Shown here: positions 45,388 to 53,716 of the stretch, in pieces
How positions within the stretch are numbered: position 1 is the stretch's first letter
How the letters are laid out: every line of letters starts with the position of its first letter
NCBI RefSeq assembly: GCF_000821065.1
Contig: NZ_CDGG01000001.1
Span: 992,001-1,056,000, forward strand
Origin: Oceanobacillus oncorhynchi
GTDB taxonomy: Bacteria > Bacillota > Bacilli > Bacillales > Amphibacillaceae
DNA: 64,000 nt
Direction of reading: 5' to 3'
The notes under the pieces: model-generated
Seen by the model: the letters and a program-made list of their open reading frames with translations, nothing else
Told to the model about the DNA's origin: nothing
Database searches by the model: none
Translations under genes and position numbers: made by a program

Positions 45388-47427
45388 ATGTTCAAAAAAA
45401 CGTTTGGAGGTCTTCAAAAAGTCGGCAGAGCGCTTATGCTGCCGGTAGCACTCTTGCCGGCGGCAGGTCTTTTGCTTGGATTTGGCAATGCTGCCCAGCA
45501 GCATACCATGCTTGGCTATCTTCCTTTTTTGGAAGCGGATTGGATTCAGCTGACTGCAACGGTAATGGAAGACGCCGGTGGTATTATATTTGATAATTTG
45601 CCGCTGCTTTTTGCGATTGGTGTGGCAATAGGGCTGGCAAGTGACGGAACGGCCGGTCTTGCTGCGCTGGTAGGTTATTTGGTGATGAATCAGGTAATGG
45701 GTTCGTTTATGCAGGTAACCCCAGAATTGATAGCGGAGGATCCCGGATTTGCAAGCGTGCTTGGAATAGGAACCTTACAGACCGGTGTATTTGGCGGAAT
45801 TATTGCCGGGGTGATAGCTGCCTATTGTTTTAACAGGTTTCATCATATGGAGATGCCATCCTACTTAGGATTCTTCGCAGGAAAACGGTTTGTCCCCATC
45901 GTGACTGCAGCTGTTTCTTTCCTTGCTGGCATTTTATTAATGTTTATCTGGCCGACAATCCAACATATCATGAACAGCGCTTCCTATTGGCTGATTGAAG
46001 AAGGTACATATATTGCTGTATTTATGTTTGGGTTTATTAAACGTCTATTGATTCCTTTTGGACTGCATCATATTTTTCACTCTCCTTTTTGGTATGAATT
46101 TGGCACATATACCAACCTTGCCGGTGAAATCATTCGTGGAGATATGACGATATTCTTTGCGCAATTAAGAGATAATGCAGAGATTACGGCAGGGAATTTT
46201 ATGGCCGGGGAATTTCCGATTATGATGTTCGGGTTGCCTGCTGCAGCACTTGCGATGTATCATACGGCTCGACCGGAGAATAAAAAACTGGTTGCGGGAC
46301 TGCTGGCTTCAGGAGCTTTAACGTCCTTCCTAACAGGAATTACCGAACCGCTTGAGTTTTCATTCTTATTTGTATCGCCATTCCTGTTCTTTATTCACGC
46401 TGTGTTAGATGGATTATCCTTTGTATTGATGACATGGTTCAGTGTCAATGTCGGCTATACCTTCTCTGGAGGAGCTATAGACTTTGTGCTGTTCGGTGTT
46501 TTGCCGAATCAAGAATCATGGTGGATAGCGATCATAGTCGGGCTTCTGTTTGCTATCCTTTATTACTTCTTATTCCGCTTTTTTATTAAGAAATTTAATC
46601 TGATGACACCGGGAAGAGAAAAAGCGGTGGAATCAAATGAGAGCAGAGAGCAAAGAAAGCCGGCTGATTTAGCTTATCATGTACTGGAGGCAATGGGCGG
46701 ACGAGAAAATATTACGCATTTGGATGCTTGTATCACGCGATTACGGGCATCAGTAAATTCGATTCAACATGTTGATAAGCATCAGCTAAAACAGCTTGGA
46801 GCTACAGGTATACAAGAGGTAGGGGATAATATCCAAGCTATTTTCGGACCGCGTTCGGAAATTATTAAAGGACAAATGCAAGATATCATATCTGGGAGAA
46901 CGCCTAGACCAGCATTAGACAGTTCGAGTTTATATACTGTGGATGAAATAAATCTTCAAAGACAGCATCCTGATAGTGTGGAAGGGATTGCTTCTCCTCT
47001 AAGTGGAAAACTCATTCCGATTTCAAGTGTTCCTGATCAACTATTTTCCAGCAGGATGATGGGAGACGGCTTTGCAGTTGAGCCGTCAGATGGAATCGTT
47101 GTTTCTCCGGTAAATGGAAGAGTCAGTAACATCTTTCCTACCAAGCATGCAATTAGTCTGGAATCAGAAACAGGTAAAGAAATCATGATTCATATCGGTA
47201 TCGATACCGTGCATCTCAAAGGAAAAGGATTTGACATACTTGTCAAAGAAGGCGAAGAAGTGGAGACAGGCCAGCCTTTATTAAAAGCAGACTTAGAATA
47301 TATCGGTAAAAATGCCAAGTCAACAATTACACCTATTATCTTTACCAATCTGGAAGATGGCCGGCAAATCGAATTACTGAAAAGGGAAGGATATGCTGGA
47401 GAAAAAGGGATTATTGAAATCAAATAA
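45388..47427 (+). CDS. ptsG: PTS glucose transporter subunit IICBA
   Basis: Imports and phosphorylates glucose. The 679 residues consist of EIIC (about 1-390; FGGLQKVGRALMLPVALLPAAGLLLGFGNA, GLHHIFHSPFWYEFG, GITEPLEFSFLF), EIIB (about 425-505) with the cysteine in NITHLDACITRLRASV, and EIIA (about 530-675) with histidines in TKHAISLES and EIMIHIGIDTVHLKGKGF. GAAAGAGGTG precedes the ATG. Directly follows the RAT/terminator, so GlcT control is expected. ptsH and ptsI are not adjacent, unlike B. subtilis. Confidence 0.95.
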   Translation: MFKKTFGGLQKVGRALMLPVALLPAAGLLLGFGNAAQQHTMLGYLPFLEADWIQLTATVMEDAGGIIFDNLPLLFAIGVAIGLASDGTAGLAALVGYLVMNQVMGSFMQVTPELIAEDPGFASVLGIGTLQTGVFGGIIAGVIAAYCFNRFHHMEMPSYLGFFAGKRFVPIVTAAVSFLAGILLMFIWPTIQHIMNSASYWLIEEGTYIAVFMFGFIKRLLIPFGLHHIFHSPFWYEFGTYTNLAGEIIRGDMTIFFAQLRDNAEITAGNFMAGEFPIMMFGLPAAALAMYHTARPENKKLVAGLLASGALTSFLTGITEPLEFSFLFVSPFLFFIHAVLDGLSFVLMTWFSVNVGYTFSGGAIDFVLFGVLPNQESWWIAIIVGLLFAILYYFLFRFFIKKFNLMTPGREKAVESNESREQRKPADLAYHVLEAMGGRENITHLDACITRLRASVNSIQHVDKHQLKQLGATGIQEVGDNIQAIFGPRSEIIKGQMQDIISGRTPRPALDSSSLYTVDEINLQRQHPDSVEGIASPLSGKLIPISSVPDQLFSSRMMGDGFAVEPSDGIVVSPVNGRVSNIFPTKHAISLESETGKEIMIHIGIDTVHLKGKGFDILVKEGEEVETGQPLLKADLEYIGKNAKSTITPIIFTNLEDGRQIELLKREGYAGEKGIIEIK

Positions 47428-47552
47428 TGTGAAAGCTTTATTTTTTCACAGAAAATACACATAAATAAAGGTGAAACAGTTTACTTCATTCTTTAAAAGA
47501 ATTATCATTTAAGGTGAACCATGTTTATTCATGTAAGGAGGGTTTTCTTTCC

Positions 47553-47792
47553 ATGGCTTTTGTTATTCTTGATCCATGCAGAGGAGAAAAAGCAGGAGAA
47601 TGCGTCAGTGTTTGCCCTGTTGATTGTATAGAAGAAGGACTCAAGCAATTTTATATTGATCCGGATATTTGCATTGATTGCGGCGCATGCAAAGCAGTTT
47701 GCCCCGTGTCTGCAATTGAAGAGGAGTATGATTTGACTCCAGATCAAGAGAAGTATTTAGAAGAAGCAGAAGAATTTTTTGCGAATCGGTAG
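47553..47792 (+). CDS. Ferredoxin (two Fe-S clusters)
   Basis: Small cytosolic electron carrier. The 79 residues have one canonical 4Fe-4S motif (CIDCGACKAVCPVSAI) and an N-terminal set of cysteines with wider spacing (PCRGEKAGECVSVCPVDCIEEG), the arrangement of the bacterial 7Fe/8Fe ferredoxins found in Bacillus. The C-terminus is acidic (PDQEKYLEEAEEFFANR). ATG at 47553 follows AAGGAGGG; the frame opens 13 codons earlier. Confidence 0.92.
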   Translation: MAFVILDPCRGEKAGECVSVCPVDCIEEGLKQFYIDPDICIDCGACKAVCPVSAIEEEYDLTPDQEKYLEEAEEFFANR

Positions 47793-47817
47793 GTACTTTT
47801 GATTGGAGCGCGTTATG

Positions 47818-47857
47818 AAAATAGCCCGTCTGTTTTAATAGCAGACGGGCTATTTTG
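47818..47857 (+). terminator. Terminator of the ferredoxin gene
   Basis: AATAGCCCGTCTG pairs with CAGACGGGCTATT, followed by TT. Confidence 0.88.
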
Positions 47858-47985
47858 GTATGTTCTGACCGAACTGATAGCATGTTCAAAGGGTTGTTCG
47901 AAATATAAAATATAGAGTAATGAAAAATACTAATGATACTCTTGAAAATCAACCCAGGAAAGCCTAATTTTTATCGATGCACCTG

Positions 47986-48132
47986 TTATTCATCTTCAGA
48001 GATTTCTTGTACTTCCTCAGCCAATTTACTGGCAATCCAGCGTTTTGCCGTTTCTTCGTCGATTTCATATTCTTTGCCGGCACGTAGTAATTCTCCGTGG
48101 TAGGCTGTTTGTACGTTCATTTTTACTTTCAT
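47986..48132 (-). CDS. 48-residue protein, function unknown
   Basis: A short but convincing gene: AGAAGGAG lies 7 nt before the ATG at 48132. The product starts MKVKMNVQTAYHGELLRAG, then KEYEIDEETAKRWIASKLAE, and has an acidic tail. The GKEYEIDEETA pattern recalls small phage head-region proteins with a beta-hairpin domain, but the match is weak and no phage genes are near. A perfect 26-bp palindrome sits 25 bp upstream, suggesting specific regulation. Confidence 0.65.
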   Translation of the reverse strand: MKVKMNVQTAYHGELLRAGKEYEIDEETAKRWIASKLAEEVQEISEDE

Positions 48133-48157
48133 GGGGATGCTCCTTCTGATGGGTTGT

Positions 48158-48183
48158 TTTCTACTATGATATCATAGTAGAAA
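48158..48183. promoter_or_regulatory. Perfect 26-bp palindrome upstream of the 48-residue ORF
   Basis: Perfectly self-complementary sequence; half-site TTTCTACTATGAT. On the minus strand it contains TATGAT, which with TTCAAA 16 nt upstream would be a sigma-A promoter for the small ORF, so the palindrome would cover the -10 region as an operator. A role as a very tight hairpin is less likely because there is no loop. Confidence 0.55.
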
Positions 48184-48474
48184 GTTAATTTGTTTGAATG
48201 TAGTTATGTACTTCAAATTTTACAGATGTGCAATGAGTCCATATATTTTGATATTACTTGATATCTCAAAAATACTGTTAAACTTAATTTTTGAGTTCTT
48301 AAATAATAGTAATTGAAAATCTAATCAAGAATCTCTACTGATAGCTTTCTTTCTATTCTTTGGATTGGAGTATTTCCCTTTATGTTCTTTTTTTGCAAAA
48401 TGGAAGTATGGCGTAGAGTTCTATTCAAGAAAGAAAGTGCTAATAGCTCGATACTAAAATAAAGGAGAATAATT
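48184..48474. other. AT-rich intergenic sequence
   Basis: Divergent promoter region between the 48-residue ORF and the SDR gene. No further gene seen. Confidence 0.4.
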
Positions 48475-49227
48475 ATGTCTCATAATTTAAACGGAAAAGT
48501 GGCATTGGTTACAGGAGCTTCAAGAGGACTTGGGAAACATATAAGTAAAACTTTAGCAGATGCAGGAGCTACAGTCATCGTGAACTATGCGAATAATTAC
48601 AAAAATGCGCAAGATACGGTTGATTTTATTGAATCGGATGGAGGAAAAGCGATAGCCATTCAAGGTGATGTACGGGATGAAGAATCAGTAAAAAAACTGA
48701 TAAAACAGGCTGAAGATGAAACACAAGGAAGTATTGATATATTGGTGAATAACGCTACTGGTCCACAGCCTGTAATATCAATCGAGAAACTAGCATGGCA
48801 AGATTATTTAGAGCAACTCGAATTTTTTGTGAAAGCGCCGTTATTATTAACAAAGGCTGTCCTGCCAGGGATGAAAGAAAAAAAGAATGGTCGAATTATA
48901 AATATCGGAAGTGAAGTAGTTCAGTTAGGTACTCCTAATCATTCAAACTATGTCATGGCCAAGGCTGCCCAGCTAGGGTTGACACGCTCTTGGGCAAATG
49001 AACTTGGTTCTTTTAGTATTACTGTTAATATGATTAACCCTGGGTTTATACCGGTTGAACGACATGAAGCAGAAGATACGAGTGAATATCGGAGTGGAGT
49101 TCCACTTGGCAGAATGGGAGTCCCTCAAGATATAGGAAATGCTGTTTTATTTCTTGCCTCAGACGCAGGGAATTTCATCACTGGTCAATCGTTATCTGTA
49201 AATGGAGGGAATACGTTAGGGATATAA
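48475..49227 (+). CDS. SDR-family oxidoreductase
   Basis: NAD(P)-dependent short-chain dehydrogenase of the FabG-like classical type. The 250 residues show GKVALVTGASRGLGKHI (cofactor loop), NNATG, catalytic Ser-Tyr-Lys in IINIGSEVV and YVMAKAA, and NPGFIPVE then GQSLSVNGG at the C-terminus. The family NNAG is replaced by NNATG. Substrate unknown. AAAGGAG precedes the ATG; monocistronic with its own terminator. Confidence 0.9.
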   Translation: MSHNLNGKVALVTGASRGLGKHISKTLADAGATVIVNYANNYKNAQDTVDFIESDGGKAIAIQGDVRDEESVKKLIKQAEDETQGSIDILVNNATGPQPVISIEKLAWQDYLEQLEFFVKAPLLLTKAVLPGMKEKKNGRIINIGSEVVQLGTPNHSNYVMAKAAQLGLTRSWANELGSFSITVNMINPGFIPVERHEAEDTSEYRSGVPLGRMGVPQDIGNAVLFLASDAGNFITGQSLSVNGGNTLGI

Positions 49228-49237
49228 GAGAGAAGCG

Positions 49238-49279
49238 AGCGGTTGCACAATCAATTATCTGATTGTGCAACCGCTTTTT
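49238..49279 (+). terminator. Terminator of the SDR gene
   Basis: AGCGGTTGCACAATCA pairs with TGATTGTGCAACCGCT, then TTTT. Confidence 0.92.
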
Positions 49280-49546
49280 GAATCTAAAAGAAATAATCAA
49301 AATTTGCATGATAAAGCTTTCTGTTTCATTAGAAAATATTAGGTGATACTCTCAAAAATTATTGCTGAGATGTAAATTCAAAAATCGACTCATCCTCATA
49401 TAAAACAGTTTTCTATTGCTTTTATCGAATTATGTATTATGATAAAAATACAATGTAAAGGATTACATTTAGTTCGATTACTTTTTTAGAGAGGTGATGC
49501 AGCTTATAAAAAAGGTATATTTATATGTTGAAAAGGGGGGATTATA
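49280..49546. other. Promoter region of the LacI-type regulator gene
   Basis: AT-rich. No clear operator of the TGTAATCG type was found here, so autoregulation through that site is not evident. Confidence 0.35.
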
Positions 49547-50530
49547 TTGCCGACAATTCAGGATGTTGCCAAACATGCAGGGGTGTCCGTTGCTACTGTA
49601 TCGCGAGTATTAAACAATCCTTCATCGGTTGCAGAATTAACACGCAAGAAAGTCGAACAATCAATTCGCGAATTGGATTATTCACCAAATATTTTAGGCC
49701 GGAATTTACGGAATGCGGAAAGTAAGATGTTATTAGTGTTATTACCTAAGATATCTAACCAATTTTATTTGAAAATTGTAGAAGGAATAGAAGAAAAAGC
49801 ACTTGAGTATGGTTATAATATTCTGCTTTGTCAAACTCATTCTAAATTGGAAAGGGAAAAAGTATATTTTGATTTATTAAAAAATCAACTGGCTGTGGGC
49901 GCGATTACGATGGATCCAACAATTGACCGTCAAGTATTGGTTAATATGGCAAAAAGGTATCCATTTGTACAATGCAGCGAATATGTAAGTTCGAAAAATT
50001 TGCCTTATGTAACAATAGATAGTGAATTAGCAGCTTATCAGGTAACAAAATATTTATTAAAACAGGGGCATCAGCGAATAGGACTCATAAATGTCAGCGA
50101 GTCATTTCTATACGCGAGGGATAGAAAAAAAGGATATCTTCGAGCGTTAAAAGAATTTCATATTGAACCGGAAGAAGACTGGTTCTATTCTGCCAACGAT
50201 GTGTCACTTGAATCGGGACAGCAGGTGATGCGTTCTATATTGAATAAGAAGAAGGATCTTACAGCAGTGTTTGCTGTTTCAGATATGTTAGCTATTGGAG
50301 CATTGAAAGAATTAAATACCAGAGGGATTGATGTCCCAAATGAGATGGCAGTAGTGGGATTTGATAAGATTGAATTTACCAGTATGACGTATCCTTCTTT
50401 AACTACCGTTGCACAGCCGATGTATAAAATGGGGGAGATATCGGTGGACATGCTGATAAAAAAAATACAGGGCGAAGAGGTAGAAGACATAATCTTAGAG
50501 CATGAGCTTATTATAAGAGAGTCAACCTGA
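49547..50530 (+). CDS. LacI-family transcriptional regulator
   Basis: Probable local repressor of the sugar-uptake locus. The 327 residues begin with the LacI HTH (TIQDVAKHAGVSVATVSRVLNNPSSVAELTRKKVEQSI), hinge helix (LGRNLRNAESKMLLVLLP), then the periplasmic-binding-protein-like effector domain (KIVEGIEEKALEYGYNILLCQTH; AVFAVSDMLAIGALKEL; VVGFDKIEFTSMTYPSLTTVAQP). TTG start at 49547 follows AAAAGGGGGG. The binding-protein genes follow in the same direction. Confidence 0.92.
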   Translation: MPTIQDVAKHAGVSVATVSRVLNNPSSVAELTRKKVEQSIRELDYSPNILGRNLRNAESKMLLVLLPKISNQFYLKIVEGIEEKALEYGYNILLCQTHSKLEREKVYFDLLKNQLAVGAITMDPTIDRQVLVNMAKRYPFVQCSEYVSSKNLPYVTIDSELAAYQVTKYLLKQGHQRIGLINVSESFLYARDRKKGYLRALKEFHIEPEEDWFYSANDVSLESGQQVMRSILNKKKDLTAVFAVSDMLAIGALKELNTRGIDVPNEMAVVGFDKIEFTSMTYPSLTTVAQPMYKMGEISVDMLIKKIQGEEVEDIILEHELIIREST

Positions 50531-50659
50531 TTAGAGACGTACCTATTGTTACAACAGAGAGGGGTTTTATTTTATCTGACTCTTCCTATTACTAGCTAAG
50601 CACATGAACTAATAGCTGATTTAATTCAAAGTAAAGACTGAAAATTTAAAAAGAAACAA

Positions 50660-50704
50660 TTGAACGGGTAGAACATTCTGCTATAATAAATGTAATCGAT
50701 TTCA
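50660..50704 (+). promoter_or_regulatory. Sigma-A promoter and cre/LacI-type operator of the first binding-protein gene
   Basis: TTGAAC (50660-50665), 16 nt, TATAAT (50682-50687). The 14-mer TGTAATCGATTTCA at 50691-50704 covers the predicted start site. It fits the CcpA cre consensus (TGWNANCGNTNWCA) at every position and could equally be the operator of the LacI regulator just upstream. Confidence 0.8.
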
Positions 50705-50739
50705 TAGAGGGTCGACTAATAAAAAGAGGAGGATTTCTA

Positions 50740-52041
50740 ATGCCGCAGATAAAGAAAATATTGCTGTTTGGAGTATTATATTTATTAGTTATTTTTATGG
50801 TTGCATGTAGTGGAGATAATGGTTCCGAGACAGACAGTAATGAAGGAAATGAAAGCGCTTCCGATGAACAGGTAACGATTGTCTATGCGACAGGTGTAGA
50901 TACAACAGGTGCCACGGAAAGTCAAATTGAAGCATTTGAACAAGAATACCCGCATATTAACGTGGAGTATCGTGAAATGCCGGCCGATACAGGCCAGCAG
51001 CATGATCAATATGTAACGATGTTTGGTTCTCAGAGTTCGGAAGTGGATGTATATAATGGAGATATTATTTGGGCAGCGGAGTTTGCTCAAGCCAACTATG
51101 CCTTGGAGTTAGATCGTTTTATAGAAGCAGACAGCTTTAATTTAGATAATCACTTTGATGGTCCCATTCAAGCAGGTAATTACAATGGCAGACAGTGGGC
51201 ATTGCCGATATATATGAATGCTTCCTTTCTTTATTACCGTACAGATATAACAGATACACCGCCTGCGACTTGGGATGAATTGATTGAGCAAGCGGAAGAA
51301 ATGCAAGGAGAAGAAGGAACAGAATTTGGTTATTTAATGCAAGGCTCTCAGTATGAAGGGATGGTAACCAATTTTATTGAAATTATCGCTTCTTATGGGG
51401 GAAGCGTTATCGATGAAAATAATAATGTAGTCATTAATAGTCCTGAAACAATTAAAGGCTTAGAAAAATTTGCAGAAATTGCACAATCTGATTTTGTACC
51501 AGGGAATATCTTGAATTTTCAAGAGATTGAAACAGAAAATGCATGGATTGCAGGGGATGCTGTATTTGCCCGTAATTGGACATATATGCAGTCTTCATCC
51601 AATGACGAAGCACGTTCAGAAGTCGCAGGAAATGTAGACATTGCACCTATTCCTGCAGGTGATGAGGGAAGCACTTCAGCATTAGGCGGATGGATGGCAA
51701 TGATTAATCGATATTCTGAACATCCAGAAGAATCCTGGGAATTAGTAAAGTTCCTGGCAAGTGAAGAAGGTCAAAAAAAAGGAGCACTAGAAGGCGCACG
51801 TGCCCCAACTGTAGAATCCCTGTATAATGATCCAGAGGTACAGGAAGCTGGACCATTATTTTCAAATCCAAGTTTCGTAGAAGGCTTAAGTGTGGCTGTG
51901 CCACGTCCGGTATCCCCGATTTATCCAGAGATATCTGAAATTATTCAAATTGAGGTTTCTCGAGTATTAACAGGAGAACAGACGGCTGAAGAAGCGGTAG
52001 AAAATATGGAAGCACAATTGGAAGCAGCTTTAGAAGAGTAA
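50740..52041 (+). CDS. Sugar ABC transporter solute-binding lipoprotein (family 1), copy 1
   Basis: Lipid-anchored carbohydrate receptor. The 433 residues start with a lipoprotein signal (ILLFGVLYLLVIFMVACSGD; cysteine about 23), a short acidic linker, then a family 1 fold: VTIVYATGVDTTGATESQIEAFEQEYPHINVEYREMP, WALPIYMNASFLYYRTDI, AWIAGDAVFARNWTYMQSS, and the helical C-terminus with PVSPIYPEIS. Highly similar throughout to the next gene, with which it also shares promoter and operator sequence. GAGGAGG precedes the ATG. Confidence 0.92.
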   Translation: MPQIKKILLFGVLYLLVIFMVACSGDNGSETDSNEGNESASDEQVTIVYATGVDTTGATESQIEAFEQEYPHINVEYREMPADTGQQHDQYVTMFGSQSSEVDVYNGDIIWAAEFAQANYALELDRFIEADSFNLDNHFDGPIQAGNYNGRQWALPIYMNASFLYYRTDITDTPPATWDELIEQAEEMQGEEGTEFGYLMQGSQYEGMVTNFIEIIASYGGSVIDENNNVVINSPETIKGLEKFAEIAQSDFVPGNILNFQEIETENAWIAGDAVFARNWTYMQSSSNDEARSEVAGNVDIAPIPAGDEGSTSALGGWMAMINRYSEHPEESWELVKFLASEEGQKKGALEGARAPTVESLYNDPEVQEAGPLFSNPSFVEGLSVAVPRPVSPIYPEISEIIQIEVSRVLTGEQTAEEAVENMEAQLEAALEE

Positions 52042-52210
52042 TGATAGGCAAGGTGGATAAGTAGTGAAAGGTTGTTCATCTTGCTTTTTATTTACGTATA
52101 TTTTTTATGAAAAAAGCGTCTGTTACATCTACTGATATCATTTAATTGAACTTTTTTATTTGAAAAATATAGTAGAAACAAGTAATAACTGAAAATTTTT
52201 AAAGAAACGA

Positions 52211-52255
52211 TTGACTGGAAGGAACATTCTGCTATAATAAATGTAATCGATTTCA
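52211..52255 (+). promoter_or_regulatory. Sigma-A promoter and cre/LacI-type operator of the second binding-protein gene
   Basis: TTGACT (52211-52216), 16 nt, TATAAT (52233-52238), and TGTAATCGATTTCA at 52242-52255, the identical 14-mer to that before copy 1. The surrounding 5' region (AACATTCTGCTATAATAAA) is also duplicated. Confidence 0.82.
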
Positions 52256-52291
52256 AAGAGGGGTCGATTAACAAAAAGAGGAGGGTCTGTA

Positions 52292-53614
52292 ATGCCACAG
52301 GTAAAGAAATTGTTATTGTTTGGAGTATTATTTTTATTAGTTGCTTTTATGGCTGCGTGTGGTGGAGATGGCGGTTCAGGGACAGATGATTCGGAAGCAG
52401 AAAGTAATGGAGAATATGAAAGCGCTTCCGAAGACGGTGAGCAAGTAACGATTGTTTATGCTACAGGTGTTGATACGACTGGTAAAGTAGAAGCACAAAT
52501 TGAAGAATTTGAGGAATTAAATCCAAATATTAAAGTTGATTATCGTGAAATGCCTTCAGATACAGGTCAGCAGCATGATCAATATGTAACCATGTTTAGT
52601 TCACAAAGCTCCGAGATTGACGTGTTTAACGGTGATAGCATTTGGCCGGCTGAATTTGCCCAAGCAAACTATGCATTAGAATTAGACCGTTTTATTGAAG
52701 CAGACGGCATTGATTTAGAAGAGCACTTTGATGGACCGATTCAAGCAGGTAATTTTAATGGCAGACAATGGGCGCTCCCATTATTTATTGATGCCTCCTT
52801 CCTCTATTATCGTACAGATGTAACGGAAGAACCGCCAACTACATGGGATGAATTAATCGAACAAGCTGGTGAGTTGCAAGGTGAAGGTGATACAGAGTTT
52901 GGCTATCTATTACAAGCATCTCAATATGAAGGTTTGGTGACAAACTTTGTTGAAATCATTGCTTCTTATGGCGGTGAAGTTATTAATGAAGATAATGAAG
53001 TAGTGGTAAATAGTCCGGAAACGATTAAAGGCTTAGAGAAATTAGCAGAAATAGTACAATCTGATTTTGTACCAGGTAATATCTTGAATTTCCAAGAGAT
53101 CGAAACAGAAAATGCTTGGATTGCAGGAGACGCTGTATTTGCCCGTAACTGGCCATATATGCAATCTTCTTCCAATGATGAAGAGCGTTCTGAAGTTGTA
53201 GATAACGTACAAATCGCTCCATTACCTGCCGGTGATGAAGGAAGTGCTTCGGCATTAGGCGGCTGGACAGCAATGATTAATCGTTATACAGAGCACCCAG
53301 AAGAGTCTTGGGAATTAGTAAAATATTTAGCTGGTGAACAAGGTCAAAAAACAGGAGCAATTGTAGGAAATCACGCTCCAACTATCGAAGCGCTTTATGA
53401 TGATCCAGAAGTACAAGAAGCTGCCCCTTTATTCCAAAATCCAGAATTTGTTGAGGGGCTTAGTGCAGCTGTTCCACGACCAGTATCACCGATTTACCCT
53501 GAAATTTCCGATATCATTCAAATTCAGGTTTCACAAGTGCTGACTGGTGATCAAACAGCTGAACAAGCTGCAGAGAACATGCAGACACAAATCGAAAATG
53601 CTATGGAAGAATAA
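52292..53614 (+). CDS. Sugar ABC transporter solute-binding lipoprotein (family 1), copy 2
   Basis: Second copy of the receptor, 440 residues. Same lipoprotein signal (LLLFGVLFLLVAFMAACGGD) and almost collinear with copy 1 (for example FARNWPYMQSSSNDEERSEV versus FARNWTYMQSSSNDEARSEV). Most differences are in the N-terminal linker and scattered positions such as WALPLFIDASFLYYRTD versus WALPIYMNASFLYYRTD near the ligand cleft. GAGGAGGG precedes the ATG. The permease genes follow, so this copy may be the operon's main receptor. Confidence 0.92.
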   Translation: MPQVKKLLLFGVLFLLVAFMAACGGDGGSGTDDSEAESNGEYESASEDGEQVTIVYATGVDTTGKVEAQIEEFEELNPNIKVDYREMPSDTGQQHDQYVTMFSSQSSEIDVFNGDSIWPAEFAQANYALELDRFIEADGIDLEEHFDGPIQAGNFNGRQWALPLFIDASFLYYRTDVTEEPPTTWDELIEQAGELQGEGDTEFGYLLQASQYEGLVTNFVEIIASYGGEVINEDNEVVVNSPETIKGLEKLAEIVQSDFVPGNILNFQEIETENAWIAGDAVFARNWPYMQSSSNDEERSEVVDNVQIAPLPAGDEGSASALGGWTAMINRYTEHPEESWELVKYLAGEQGQKTGAIVGNHAPTIEALYDDPEVQEAAPLFQNPEFVEGLSAAVPRPVSPIYPEISDIIQIQVSQVLTGDQTAEQAAENMQTQIENAMEE

Positions 53615-53716
53615 AGCTTTCTAAAGAGGTGAGCAAGATGAGCGCTTTGAATTTCATCTTGCTCTTTCTATTAAGTACATCAAAATGTGTGCTTAACGGA
53701 AAGGGAGGGGAAAAAT

